Shown: positions 27,844-38,453 of the stretch, one piece after another
How positions within the stretch are numbered: position 1 is the first letter of the stretch
Layout of the letters: each line of letters begins with the position of its first letter
Source: an uncultured Pelagibacteraceae bacterium
Lineage (GTDB): Bacteria; Pseudomonadota; Alphaproteobacteria; Pelagibacterales; Pelagibacteraceae
Direction of reading: 5' to 3'
DNA: 49,018 nucleotides
NCBI GenBank assembly: GCA_902578265.1
Contig: CACHCA010000007.1
Coordinates: forward strand, 1 to 49,018
Position numbers and translations under genes: made by a program
The notes under the pieces: generated by a model
Database searches by the model: none
Told to the model about the DNA's origin: nothing
What the model saw: only the letters and a program-made list of their open reading frames with translations

Positions 27844-29109
27844 ATGAAGATAGGAATAATTGGAAGTGGGGGGAGAGAGCACGCTATTTGTACCTTTTTA
27901 AAATCATCAAGTAAGGTGGATAAAATTTATTGTTTTCCAGGAAACGCTGGAACAAGTTTTATTGCGGAAAATATTAACATAAATTTGAATAATTTTCAGG
28001 AAGTAAAAGATAAAATTAAAAACCTTGAAATAGATATTGTTATAATAGGACCAGAAAAGCCTTTGGTTGATGGAATTGTTGATTTTTTAGAAAAAAATGA
28101 AATTAAAGTATTTGGCCCTAATAAAGTTTCCTCTCAATTGGAAGGCTCAAAGATATTTACAAAGAAATTATGTGAGAAATACAAGATACCAACTGCTAAT
28201 TTTGGTGTTTTTGAAGATAAAGAGAAAAGTTTTAGTTTTTTAAAAAAATGCAAATTTCCAATAGTTGTTAAAGCTGATGGTCTAGCCTCAGGAAAAGGGG
28301 TTTATATTTGTGATAATTTTGAACAATCTAAGATCGCTGTGGATGAAATATTTAACGGAAGATTTGGAGAAGCTAAAGAAATTTTAATAGAAGAGTTTTT
28401 AAAAGGTGAGGAAATGAGTTTTTTTATAATTTCTGATGGTAAGACTTACAAAAAATTTGGATCTGCACAAGATCATAAAAGAGTATTAGAGGGTGATAAG
28501 GGTAAAAATACAGGCGGCATGGGTGCATATTCACCTTCTCGTCTCGAAAATGAGGAATTAGATAAAAAAATAATAGAGAGAATAATTGATCCAACATTGC
28601 AGGGTTTAAAAGATTTGAACACTAACTTTAAAGGTTTTTTATACGCAGGACTGATGATTGTTAATAATAATCCTTACCTTATTGAATATAACGTTAGAAT
28701 GGGTGATCCAGAGTGTCAAACTATTCTGCCTAGATTAGAAACTGATTTTGCAGATATCATTTATGCATGTGTAAATCAAAATCTAAGCTCTTTAGATATT
28801 CAGTTATCTAATAAAAAAAGTATCTGTATTGTACTTTGCTCAAAAGGTTATCCTGATAAATTTGAAAATAACGTTGAAATAATCGCAATTGACCAAATAA
28901 AACTTCAAAAGGATAATTATATTTTTCACGCAGGTACCAAAATAGATAATTCAATAATCTATTCTAATGGCGGACGAGTACTTAACTTTGTAATTAAGTC
29001 TGCAAATCTAAAAGAAAGTAGAAATCAAGCAATAAATTTAATAAAGGCATTAAATTGGGAAAATGGATTTTTCAGAAAAGATATTGGTTACAAAGTAATT
29101 GAGCGATGA
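27844..29109 (+). CDS. purD: Phosphoribosylamine-glycine ligase PurD
   Basis: A 421-residue ATP-grasp ligase of normal length. The N-terminal domain starts IGIIGSGGREHAI; the ATP-grasp part has FPIVVKADGLASGKGVYI, FGSAQDHKR, NTGGMGAYSPS and VRMGDPECQTILPRL. It makes glycinamide ribonucleotide, the second step of purine synthesis. It overlaps rsmD by four bases (ATGA). Confidence 0.97.
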   Translation: MKIGIIGSGGREHAICTFLKSSSKVDKIYCFPGNAGTSFIAENININLNNFQEVKDKIKNLEIDIVIIGPEKPLVDGIVDFLEKNEIKVFGPNKVSSQLEGSKIFTKKLCEKYKIPTANFGVFEDKEKSFSFLKKCKFPIVVKADGLASGKGVYICDNFEQSKIAVDEIFNGRFGEAKEILIEEFLKGEEMSFFIISDGKTYKKFGSAQDHKRVLEGDKGKNTGGMGAYSPSRLENEELDKKIIERIIDPTLQGLKDLNTNFKGFLYAGLMIVNNNPYLIEYNVRMGDPECQTILPRLETDFADIIYACVNQNLSSLDIQLSNKKSICIVLCSKGYPDKFENNVEIIAIDQIKLQKDNYIFHAGTKIDNSIIYSNGGRVLNFVIKSANLKESRNQAINLIKALNWENGFFRKDIGYKVIER

Positions 29110-29666
29110 GAATTATTTCGGGTAAGTTTAAGGGAAAAAAATTATTATTACCCTCTGATAAAAATACACGCCCATTAAAAGATATGGTAAAAGAGTCTAT
29201 ATTCAATCTTCTGGAGCATTCTAATAAATTTAGCTTAAGTTTATCTAATTCCTCTGTTTTAGATTTATTCTCTGGGTGTGGCTCCTTTGGGATTGAATGT
29301 ATTTCGAGAGGTTCTAAAAATGTTTATTTCTTTGAAAATTATCTAAAAGCATTAGGGATTTTAAAAAAGAATTTATCAAACCTTGCCGAAGATCAAAACT
29401 ACAAAATATTTGAAAACGATTGCTTTACTTTTTTCAACTCAAAGAAAACAATAGAAAAAAAGTTTGATTTAATTTTTATTGATCCACCATATAAAGAATT
29501 AAGAATAAACGATCTCATTGAAAAAATTATTGAAAAAAAAGTACTTAGTAAAAAAGGATTGTTTATAATTCATAGACATAAAAAGGATAAATTGCCAATA
29601 ACAGAAAAGATAAATATTCTAGATGTGCGGACTTATGGGATTTCAAAGGTCTACATTGCTAACTAA
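29106..29666 (+). CDS. rsmD: 16S rRNA m2G966 methyltransferase RsmD
   Basis: A 186-residue methyltransferase. The N terminus MRIISGKFKGKKL and RPLKDMVKESIFNLL are typical; the AdoMet site is VLDLFSGCGSFGIECISRG, and the catalytic DPPY begins at D126 (FIDPPYKELR). It methylates G966 of 16S rRNA. It is coupled to purD by ATGA, and its stop interlocks with the pgi stop (CTAA). Confidence 0.95.
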   Translation: MRIISGKFKGKKLLLPSDKNTRPLKDMVKESIFNLLEHSNKFSLSLSNSSVLDLFSGCGSFGIECISRGSKNVYFFENYLKALGILKKNLSNLAEDQNYKIFENDCFTFFNSKKTIEKKFDLIFIDPPYKELRINDLIEKIIEKKVLSKKGLFIIHRHKKDKLPITEKINILDVRTYGISKVYIAN

Positions 29667-30820
29667 GAATTAACCAAAATTTTATTTGTTTCTTTTTTAA
29701 TTAGTTCTACTGCTGGTTGATCATATGGATTTATTTTCAATGCTTTGGCTATCAGTATAGTTTCTACAATAAAAAAGGTAAACAGTTCACCTAGAGTTTC
29801 CTCTTTTCGAGTTTTAAGAAAAAAGCTTCTGAATGGTATCCTTTTTTTTTTAAATACTTTTTGAGTTGCTAAAATCTTGGAGTCTAAAATATCTTGTATA
29901 TTTTTATTTATTAAAAAGTTTTTTGACCTCGAAATTGTCTTTTTATTTATCTTTGGAGAAATTTTATCGGCACTACTAAAAAAGGTATAAAAGTTATTTT
30001 TTTGGCCATCTAAGTATAATTGCATCAAACTGTGATTGTCTTTTGGCATTGTTGAAATTATTGGAAAAATTCCTTTAGCCTTTTTTCCTATACTCTCTGC
30101 TAGAAGTTGTTGATACCATTTTAGAAAATTGTCTAAACTTTCATCATAATTTAAAATTACTGCATTAGATTTTTTTTTGTTTATTAATTCCACAATTTTG
30201 GTGACATTACTTATAACCGAGTTAAAAAAGTGTTCATTTTTTAATAAGTTATTAAATTGTTTAAATTTTTTTGCATTTAATCCCATTAATTCTGCTGGAA
30301 GCATTCCCACTTCAGATAAGACTGAATATCTTCCACCTATAAAATTGTTATGATCAATTATTTCACTTTTCAATTTAATACCCATATCTCTTAGATAGCT
30401 GGTTTTATTCTCTGTAATTACAATATTTTGATCTTTTTTTGATATATAAATATTGGAATTAACTATTGTCTCTAAAGTATTTCCAGACTTTGAAATGATT
30501 AGATTTAAATAATTTTTTTTTGCAGAAAATTTTCTCTTTTGTAAATTTGATAAAAAATAAAAATTTTTTTTTATTTTATACTTTAAAAAATCATAAATAG
30601 CGTTAGTTCCTAGAGATGAGCCTCCCATTCCAAAAATTCTTATGTCCTTACATTTTTGAAATTTTGCAAGATTTTGTTTTGTATAACTGTAATAGTAATT
30701 AGTAGTCAATGACTTAATAATTTGATTTTTAGAAGCTATAAGTTGTCTAAAATATTTTCTTAAACTTTTATTATTTTTTTTTTCTTGAAAATTTTTAAAT
30801 AAAAAATTTTTAGTTATCAT
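29663..30820 (-). CDS. pgi: Glucose-6-phosphate isomerase, short form
   Basis: A 385-residue SIS-fold isomerase. Recognisable parts are GMGGSSLGTNAIYDFL, LIISKSGNTLETIVN, FIGGRYSVLSEVGMLPAELMG, and the C-terminal INPYDQPAVELIKKETNKIL. It interconverts glucose-6-phosphate and fructose-6-phosphate. It is much shorter than the ~550-residue E. coli enzyme and also below many short bacterial forms, yet the expected motifs are all there, so it appears intact. It ends the leftward run after the DUF3035 gene, two bases away. Confidence 0.9.
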   Translation of the reverse strand: MITKNFLFKNFQEKKNNKSLRKYFRQLIASKNQIIKSLTTNYYYSYTKQNLAKFQKCKDIRIFGMGGSSLGTNAIYDFLKYKIKKNFYFLSNLQKRKFSAKKNYLNLIISKSGNTLETIVNSNIYISKKDQNIVITENKTSYLRDMGIKLKSEIIDHNNFIGGRYSVLSEVGMLPAELMGLNAKKFKQFNNLLKNEHFFNSVISNVTKIVELINKKKSNAVILNYDESLDNFLKWYQQLLAESIGKKAKGIFPIISTMPKDNHSLMQLYLDGQKNNFYTFFSSADKISPKINKKTISRSKNFLINKNIQDILDSKILATQKVFKKKRIPFRSFFLKTRKEETLGELFTFFIVETILIAKALKINPYDQPAVELIKKETNKILVNS

Positions 30821-30822
30821 TT

Positions 30823-31140
30823 TTATTTAATCTTATCCAAAATACTTTTTTTTAAATCAGATTCTTGATTAATTTCATTATCGTTATTTTCATCATTTTT
30901 GGGGTTGCCCTCACTAAAAACATTATCAATAATCAATTTTTCTTCCTCATTATCCTGATTTTCAATCTGTTCGTTTGGTTCTGGTAATTTTGAGAAGTCA
31001 GGTGGCAAAATTAAGGGATCCTTTTTTTCTATTAAAAATTCCTCACCAGAAGTAGATTTTTTTTTCAATTTAAATCCTGCACAGGAGTAAATAAAAAAAC
31101 TAACAGTTATCATAAGTAAAATATTTTTAATTATTTTCAT
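30823..31140 (-). CDS. DUF3035/BamF-like lipoprotein
   Basis: A 105-residue lipoprotein. A lipoprotein signal peptide runs to the lipobox IYSC with C20 as the acylated cysteine. The mature part has DPLILPPDFSKLPEPNE, a Pro-rich segment that resembles DUF3035 (BamF) proteins of the alphaproteobacterial BAM complex, then an acidic Asn/Glu-rich tail. It follows lspA, the enzyme that would cleave its own signal peptide, with a 14-base overlap. Family assignment is from the motif and context and is moderately sure. ATG 31140 puts the signal peptide at the N terminus. Confidence 0.75.
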   Translation of the reverse strand: MKIIKNILLMITVSFFIYSCAGFKLKKKSTSGEEFLIEKKDPLILPPDFSKLPEPNEQIENQDNEEEKLIIDNVFSEGNPKNDENNDNEINQESDLKKSILDKIK

Positions 31141-31615
31141 TTTTTTGTTTTTTTGAACTAAATATTTCAATACAAATTAGAAACAGTATACCTAAAGTAA
31201 TGAATATATCAGCAACGTTGAATATAAACCAATGATAATTATTGTAATGTATATCTATAAAATCTGGTACAGCAGAGTAATAAATCCTGTCATAAATATT
31301 GCCCAAAGAACCCCCAATTATCAAAAGAAAACTAATTTTTTCAAATCCTTTTGATTTTAACATTAACCAAATTATTATTAATATGATTAAACATATAATT
31401 ATTGTAAGCAAATTGTAATAAAACTTTTCATCAAAAGAAAATAAACCAAAAGCGATACCTTCATTCCAAATCAAATTAAAATTTAAAAAGGATGTGATAC
31501 TAATGCCATATTGTTCATAAGTTTCTGGAGAATTAATAATCAATAATTTACTTACACGATCAGTTAAAAAAATAAAAATAATTATAGAAAAATCTACTAA
31601 ATGTTTTTTTAACAT
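31127..31615 (-). CDS. lspA: Lipoprotein signal peptidase LspA
   Basis: A 162-residue aspartic protease with four membrane helices. Conserved segments are NEGIAFGLFS, GGSLGNIYDR, VPDFIDIHYNNYHWFIFNVADIFI; the catalytic aspartates lie in the DFID and NVAD parts. It removes signal peptides from prolipoproteins. I start it at ATG 31615, just after the ileS stop; a longer frame into ileS is spurious. The order ribF-ileS-lspA is a widely conserved proteobacterial string. Confidence 0.94.
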   Translation of the reverse strand: MLKKHLVDFSIIIFIFLTDRVSKLLIINSPETYEQYGISITSFLNFNLIWNEGIAFGLFSFDEKFYYNLLTIIICLIILIIIWLMLKSKGFEKISFLLIIGGSLGNIYDRIYYSAVPDFIDIHYNNYHWFIFNVADIFITLGILFLICIEIFSSKKQKNENN

Positions 31616-31616
31616 T

Positions 31617-34337
31617 CTATTTACAATTCGGTCTTTCACATGGTGCGCTTCTGATTTTCCAACATATTGGACATTTTTCACCTTTTGCTTTGCTTGTTTC
31701 TACAATTATCTCATTTGTATCACTATTCTCAATTTTGACTGAAGAAGTTATGCAAAGTTCTGAAAGATCAATATTTTTCAAAAATTTCTGGTTCTCATCA
31801 TTTAATTTTACAATTAATGCTGCCTCTAAACTAGATCCAATATCTTTACTTGCTCGTTTTTGCTCAATGCTGAGATTACAAATATCCCTTATTTTAATTA
31901 ATTGTTCCCATTTAGAATTGAGTTTTGAATTATAAAATTTTTCAGGAAAATTTAAAAATTTTTCAAGATGAATACTTTTTTTGTTTTTTGAAATAAGTTG
32001 ATAAATCTCCTCAGTTGTAAAAGATAATATTGGTGCAAACCATCTTATTAAAGAATTAAGAATAACATTTAACAATATTAGTGTAGATTTTCTTTTTTCA
32101 GAATTTATTGGATCGCAGTACAAAGTATCTTTTCTTATATCAAAATAAAAAGCAGATAAATCTACAGTACAAAAATTCAATAATTCTTTATACAAATTAT
32201 GAAAATCATAATCTTTGAAATACTTGTTAAATTTTGAATTTAAATTATAAATTTTATGAAGCATAAATTGCTCTAATTCTGGTAAGTCTTCAATTTTAAT
32301 CTTTTCTAAATTTATTTGTTCAAATTTATCATTAAGATTTCCAAGCAAATATCTAAATGTATTTCTTATTTTTCTATAAGACTCAGCATGCTGATCTAGT
32401 ATTGAATAGTCTATTCGAAGATCCTCAGCATAATTTGAGGAAGCAACCCAAATTCTAAGTATATCAGCTCCATATTTTTTTAGGATATCTTCAGGTGCAA
32501 TTACGTTTCCTAAAGATTTCGACATTTTCAAACCTTTGCCATCAACTACAAAACCATGAGATAGAATAGATTCAAAAGGTGCGCGATCTCTTGTTCCACA
32601 AGACTCTAAAAGAGACGAATGGAACCAGCCCCTATGTTGATCAGAACCCTCGAGATACATGGATGCAGGCCACTTTAAATCTTTTCTTTTTTCCAATACA
32701 AATGAATGCGTAGATCCACTATCAAACCATACCTCTACGATATCACTTAACTTTTCAAAATCCTCAGCTTTGTATTTTTTTCCAAGAAATTTTTGCGGAT
32801 CATCCGAAAACCAACAATCAGATCCTTCTTTTTCATAAATTTTTGCAATATTATCAAAAACCTCATCATCAACCAAAATTTCACTTGTCTTCTTGTTAAT
32901 AAAAATAGGTAATGGAACTCCCCATACTCTTTGTCTTGAAACACACCAATCAGGTCTTGTTTCAATCATCGATTTTAATCTTTCTTTTCCTTTGCTAGGA
33001 TAAAAGTTTGTTTCATTAATTGCTTTTAAAGCTTTATTTCTAAGCTTATGACTATCCATAGAAATAAACCATTGAGGAGTCGCTCTGTGAACTAATGGTG
33101 CTTTTGACCTCCATGAATGAGGATAAGAGTGAACAAGTTCGCCACTCGATAATAATTTTTTTTGGTCTTTTAATTTTTCAATGACAATTGAATTAGATTT
33201 AAAAATATGTATCCCTTCAAAAAGTGCTACATTTTTTGTATATTTTCCATCTCCATCAACTGTTTCAATTGCTTTAATTCCATTATTCATACACAAATTA
33301 AAATCATCAGGACCATGGCTTGGCGCACAATGAACAATTCCAGTGCCTTGTTCTGTAGTAACAAAACGTGCCTCCAACATAGGTATATCGTATTCATAAC
33401 CAAGTTTTAAAAAGGGGTGATTACATATTGTTCCTTTTAAATCTTTACCTTTGAAATTTTTTAATTTTTTGAAACTTTGAATTTTGGTATCTTTTACAAC
33501 TGAGTCTATTAATGCATCTGCAACAACAATTTTTTTATTTTTAAAATCTCCATCGTCATTTACCTCGATTAGCAAATATTTTAAGCTTTCATTGTAAGCT
33601 AATGCTCTATTAGCTGGAATAGTCCATGGGGTTGTTGTCCAAATTACTATTTCACTATCATTTAATTCTTTAATGTTTGATGATTTGATCGGAAAAGATG
33701 CATAAATAGTATCTGACTTATGATCTTGATATTCTACCTCTGCATCTGCTAAAGCTGTTTTTTCAACAGTTGACCACAAAACAGGTTTAAAACCTCTATA
33801 CAAACTTCCTTCTTTTAAAAATTTACCTAATTCTCTTACTATTTGAGCTTCAGCATCAAAGCTCATTGTAGAATAATAATTATCCCAATCTCCTACAACT
33901 CCCAACCTTTTAAATTGGTCTTTATGAATATCTATCCATTTTTCTGCAAAGGCTCTGCACTCTTTTCTAAATTCAACGATTGGTACCTCACTTTTGTTTT
34001 TTTTATTTTTTTTGTATTGCTCTTCAATTTTCCATTCTATTGGTAATCCATGACAGTCCCATCCTGGAACATAGACGGAGTCTTTACCATCCATCTGATG
34101 AAATCTCACAATTATATCCTTTAAGATTTTATTTAAAGCTGTACCCATGTGTATATTGCCATTTGCATAGGGAGGACCATCGTGAAGAACAAATTTTTCC
34201 TCTCCTTTTCTCGATTTTCTTAATTCATCATAAAGGTTTATTTTTTGCCAAAATTTCAAAATTTCTGGTTCCCGTGTTGGTAAATTTGCTTTCATCGAAA
34301 AAGCAGTTTTAGGAAGATTAATTTGTGATTTGTTCAT
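31617..34337 (-). CDS. ileS: Isoleucyl-tRNA synthetase
   Basis: A 906-residue class I synthetase of normal length. The HIGH-type motif is PYANGNIHMGTALNK (about residue 62), KMSKS is in GKGLKMSKSLGNVI (about 603), and the WTTTPWTIPANRALAY editing-domain stretch is intact. The C terminus has CPICWKIRSAPCERPNC, the zinc-binding cysteine set of bacterial IleRS. It charges tRNA-Ile. It lies between ribF (one base away) and lspA (one base away). Confidence 0.97.
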   Translation of the reverse strand: MNKSQINLPKTAFSMKANLPTREPEILKFWQKINLYDELRKSRKGEEKFVLHDGPPYANGNIHMGTALNKILKDIIVRFHQMDGKDSVYVPGWDCHGLPIEWKIEEQYKKNKKNKSEVPIVEFRKECRAFAEKWIDIHKDQFKRLGVVGDWDNYYSTMSFDAEAQIVRELGKFLKEGSLYRGFKPVLWSTVEKTALADAEVEYQDHKSDTIYASFPIKSSNIKELNDSEIVIWTTTPWTIPANRALAYNESLKYLLIEVNDDGDFKNKKIVVADALIDSVVKDTKIQSFKKLKNFKGKDLKGTICNHPFLKLGYEYDIPMLEARFVTTEQGTGIVHCAPSHGPDDFNLCMNNGIKAIETVDGDGKYTKNVALFEGIHIFKSNSIVIEKLKDQKKLLSSGELVHSYPHSWRSKAPLVHRATPQWFISMDSHKLRNKALKAINETNFYPSKGKERLKSMIETRPDWCVSRQRVWGVPLPIFINKKTSEILVDDEVFDNIAKIYEKEGSDCWFSDDPQKFLGKKYKAEDFEKLSDIVEVWFDSGSTHSFVLEKRKDLKWPASMYLEGSDQHRGWFHSSLLESCGTRDRAPFESILSHGFVVDGKGLKMSKSLGNVIAPEDILKKYGADILRIWVASSNYAEDLRIDYSILDQHAESYRKIRNTFRYLLGNLNDKFEQINLEKIKIEDLPELEQFMLHKIYNLNSKFNKYFKDYDFHNLYKELLNFCTVDLSAFYFDIRKDTLYCDPINSEKRKSTLILLNVILNSLIRWFAPILSFTTEEIYQLISKNKKSIHLEKFLNFPEKFYNSKLNSKWEQLIKIRDICNLSIEQKRASKDIGSSLEAALIVKLNDENQKFLKNIDLSELCITSSVKIENSDTNEIIVETSKAKGEKCPICWKIRSAPCERPNCK

Positions 34338-34338
34338 T

Positions 34339-35265
34339 TTATTTTTTTGCTATCAATAAATCAGTTTTAATTTGTCTTCTAAGCAGTTCAACATTTTTAA
34401 ATTTTTTTTCTCTTCTAATAAATTTTTTAAATTCTACTGTTAAATACTTATTATAAAGATTTCCAGAAAAATTAAATAGATGAACCTCTAATAATATTTT
34501 TTTTCCATTAAATGTTGGTCGATAGCCTAAATTAGCAATTCCTTTTAAATAATTATTTTTACCATTCCATTTTACTTTTACTGCATACACGCCTGGGCAG
34601 GCTAAAATGTAATCTTTAATATCAATGTTTGCGGTTGGGAAACCAATTTTTTTTCCTAGCTGTCTTCCCCTTTGAACCTTTCCAACAATTGACCAGTTTC
34701 TATTCAGAATTTTATTAGCTTTTTCTAATTTTCCTTTTTGCAGAAGTTTTCTAACCAATGATGAAGATGCTATTTTCTTATTCGTTAACAATGGTTGAGG
34801 TTTGATTACCTTATAACCACATATTCTCTCAAATTTAATTAATTGTTTAACGTTACCTTCTCTTTTATTGCCAAATCTAAAATTATTGCTAACAAAAATA
34901 AATTTTGGTTTTAACTTTTTTCCCAAAATTTCTTTTATGAAAGTTATAGATTTTATTTTTGAGAATTTTCGATTAAATTTTTTAATTATCAAAAAATCTA
35001 CATTGAGATCCTGAAGATTATCAATTTTTTGCTGCAAACTTGATATTCTAAAATTATTTAGATTTTTATTAAAAAACATCTTTGGCATTGGTTCAAAAGT
35101 TAAGACACCAATTTTTGAAGAATATCTTTTTTTATATTTCTTAGCTAATGAAAATAATTTTTGATGTCCTTTATGAACTCCATCGAAGTTACCAATTAAG
35201 ATAATTGAATTATTGTATTTAGTATTAATATTAAAATTTTTATATATGTTTTTTGAATTTACCAT
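34339..35265 (-). CDS. ribF: Bifunctional riboflavin kinase/FMN adenylyltransferase RibF
   Basis: A 308-residue two-domain enzyme. The adenylyltransferase half has GNFDGVHKGH (about residues 25-34), then FVSNNFRFGNKREG and ASSSLVRKLLQKG. The riboflavin kinase half has RGRQLGKKIGFPTANI, GVYAVKV and GYRPTFNGKKILLEVHLFNF. It makes FMN and FAD. I use ATG 35265 instead of TTG 35292. It overlaps the upstream HAD gene by seven bases and leads into ileS. Confidence 0.95.
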   Translation of the reverse strand: MVNSKNIYKNFNINTKYNNSIILIGNFDGVHKGHQKLFSLAKKYKKRYSSKIGVLTFEPMPKMFFNKNLNNFRISSLQQKIDNLQDLNVDFLIIKKFNRKFSKIKSITFIKEILGKKLKPKFIFVSNNFRFGNKREGNVKQLIKFERICGYKVIKPQPLLTNKKIASSSLVRKLLQKGKLEKANKILNRNWSIVGKVQRGRQLGKKIGFPTANIDIKDYILACPGVYAVKVKWNGKNNYLKGIANLGYRPTFNGKKILLEVHLFNFSGNLYNKYLTVEFKKFIRREKKFKNVELLRRQIKTDLLIAKK

Positions 35266-36077
35266 TTCAACTCTGATTGAATATAATTGCAAATAGCTTC
35301 GTAAGATTTTGCAACTTTTTCAATTCCTTTTTCTTTTATCTCATCCTTATGAATTCCATTTGAAATTATTAAAGAATCATAATTTAAAAGGTTTGCTCCT
35401 TTTATATCAGTATTTAAATTATCACCTATGGATAGAATTTTTTTATTCTTATTATCCGTAGATTGAACATAAACTTCAGGATAAGGTTTTCCAAAGTAAA
35501 CTACTTCTCCACCCATTTTTTCAAAAACCATTGCAACAGAACCAGCACAAAATTCTCTTATGTTTCCTCTGTCCACAATTAAATCTGGATTTGTACAAAT
35601 CATTTTTTTTTCAATATTTTTTTCAAATAAATCTTTATAATAACTCAAGTCTTTATTATGATCATCAAACAATCCAGTACATAAAATATATTCGCTTTTT
35701 TCTATATTATCTAATTTCATTTTTTTAAAGTCTTTAAATAAATCAAAATCTCTTGGTGGTCCTACGTGAAAAAAAGTTTTATTAATAAAATTTTTTTTTA
35801 AATAAATGAGGGCTGCCTCTCCAGAGGTAAAAACATGTTCTCTAATTTCTTTTTCCATGCCTAGTTTTTCTAAAAAAGATTTGACTACATGATTAGGTCT
35901 GGGTGCATTTGTGAGTAAAATATAGTCCTTTCTTTTTTTATTGATTTCTTTGAGAGCTTTTATTGCCTCAAGGTGTAGAGTAACCCCATTATGGACCACT
36001 CCCCATAAGTCAACATAAAATAGCTGATAATTGTCTGCTATAGAACTTAGACCCTCTTTATCTAAATTTTTAGTCAT
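35259..36077 (-). CDS. HAD-superfamily hydrolase, TIGR01459-like
   Basis: A 272-residue NagD-like HAD protein. The first motif YVDLWGVVHNGVTLH carries the nucleophile D23, LLTNAPRP is the second motif, and SIGDNLNTDIKGANLL near the end is the acidic motif. This combination, with LWGVVHNG, matches the alphaproteobacterial TIGR01459 family of sugar-phosphatase-like proteins of unknown substrate. It starts at ATG 36077 (a TTG codon directly precedes). It opens the leftward run into ribF-ileS-lspA, divergent from groES with a 123-base gap. Confidence 0.85.
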   Translation of the reverse strand: MTKNLDKEGLSSIADNYQLFYVDLWGVVHNGVTLHLEAIKALKEINKKRKDYILLTNAPRPNHVVKSFLEKLGMEKEIREHVFTSGEAALIYLKKNFINKTFFHVGPPRDFDLFKDFKKMKLDNIEKSEYILCTGLFDDHNKDLSYYKDLFEKNIEKKMICTNPDLIVDRGNIREFCAGSVAMVFEKMGGEVVYFGKPYPEVYVQSTDNKNKKILSIGDNLNTDIKGANLLNYDSLIISNGIHKDEIKEKGIEKVAKSYEAICNYIQSELKW

Positions 36078-36146
36078 CAAATTAATCTATAAACCATAAA
36101 ACCCACAAATTCCTTTATTTTTTAGCTAACTAATTTTTAACTATAT

Positions 36147-36174
36147 CTTGAAATAGTAAGGCCAATCTCTATAT
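36147..36174 (+). promoter_or_regulatory. Heat-shock (sigma-32/RpoH-type) promoter of groESL
   Basis: CTTGAA (36147-36152) is followed after 14 bases by CTCTATAT (36167-36174). The sigma-32 consensus is CTTGAA, 13-15 bases, CCCCATNT: the -35 match is perfect and the -10 agrees at five of seven defined positions. It sits 27 bases before the groES start, which leaves a leader of about 20 bases with the ribosome binding site. I see no CIRCE-type inverted repeat in the gap, so RpoH control is the likely regulation. Confidence 0.75.
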
Positions 36175-36189
36175 GAAGATCATACTAAT

Positions 36190-36195
36190 AAGGAG
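36190..36195 (+). promoter_or_regulatory. Strong Shine-Dalgarno site of groES
   Basis: AAGGAG lies five bases before the groES ATG at 36201. Together with the same hexamer before groEL (36501-36506), it marks the chaperonin genes as strongly translated compared with most genes here. Confidence 0.8.
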
Positions 36196-36200
36196 AATTT

Positions 36201-36491
36201 ATGAAATTTAGACCGTTACACGATAGAGTTTTAATTGAAGTTTTAGATAGCAGCGAAAAAACTGCTGGGGGAATAATCATACCTGATACAGCGCAGGAAA
36301 AACCTCAGGAAGGTAAGGTAGTAGCAGTTGGTGGTGGTGCTAAAACTGAAGACGGTAAAACCATACCAATGGATGTGAAAGTCGGAGATAAAGTTTTATT
36401 CGGCAAATGGTCAGGAACTGAGGTCAAAATTGATGGCAAAGAATACAGCATAATGAAAGAGTCAGACATTATGGGTATTTCAAGCAAGTAA
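36201..36491 (+). CDS. groES: Co-chaperonin GroES
   Basis: A 96-residue GroES of normal length. It starts [13 protein letters not shown] and contains the mobile loop [20 protein letters not shown], with [21 protein letters not shown] near the end. It forms the lid of the GroEL chamber. It is co-transcribed with groEL 23 bases downstream, behind a heat-shock-type promoter. Confidence 0.98.
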   Translation: MKFRPLHDRVLIEVLDSSEKTAGGIIIPDTAQEKPQEGKVVAVGGGAKTEDGKTIPMDVKVGDKVLFGKWSGTEVKIDGKEYSIMKESDIMGISSK

Positions 36492-36496
36492 TTTAA

Positions 36497-38176
<1,680 letters not shown>

Positions 38177-38201
38177 CCCAATCTAAAATATTAAAGAATT
38201 T

Positions 38202-38231
38202 AAAGGCCATCTTTTGATGGCCTTTTTTTTT
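38202..38231 (+). terminator. Rho-independent terminator of groESL
   Basis: AAAGGCCATC (38202-38211), a TTTT loop, then GATGGCCTTT (38216-38225) form a perfect 10-base-pair stem, and T residues continue to 38231. It is the clearest intrinsic terminator in the window. The stem is GC-rich for this genome. Confidence 0.9.
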
Positions 38232-38251
38232 GTAAATATTAAAATAATTTA

Positions 38252-38368
38252 ATGTCAAAAAGATACAGCGGGAAATCGTTCAAGGACTCAAGTCTAAATA
38301 AAAAACCAAAATTTACTCTAAAAGAAAAAAGAAGATTAAAAAGAGAAAAGGCAAAAAAAACAAAATAA
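38252..38368 (+). CDS. Small basic protein, 38 residues (unrecognised)
   Basis: ATG 38252 opens a 38-codon ORF ending at TAA 38366-38368. The product, starting MSKRYSGKSF and ending KREKAKKTK, is extremely basic (many Lys and Arg, very few acidic residues) and has no membrane segment. It lies between the groESL terminator and a weak terminator-like hairpin, so it could be its own transcript. There is no clear Shine-Dalgarno site, and Lys codons are easy to find by chance in A-rich sequence. If real, its charge suggests binding to RNA or the ribosome, but no function can be assigned. Confidence 0.5.
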   Translation: MSKRYSGKSFKDSSLNKKPKFTLKEKRRLKREKAKKTK

Positions 38369-38389
38369 CGACATTTTTTGATCAAAATC

Positions 38390-38410
38390 CCAATATTTAT
38401 TGGTTTTTTT
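38390..38410 (+). terminator. Weak terminator-like hairpin before typA
   Basis: CCAATA (38390-38395), TT, TATTGG (38398-38403) is a perfect six-base inverted repeat followed directly by seven T residues (38404-38410). The stem is weak and the loop short (four bases if the inner pair opens). It could end a transcript of the 38-residue ORF. Confidence 0.4.
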
Positions 38411-38453
38411 AAAGTTTTCAAAAAAAATTTTTAAGGTATAAGAGCCAGGATTT

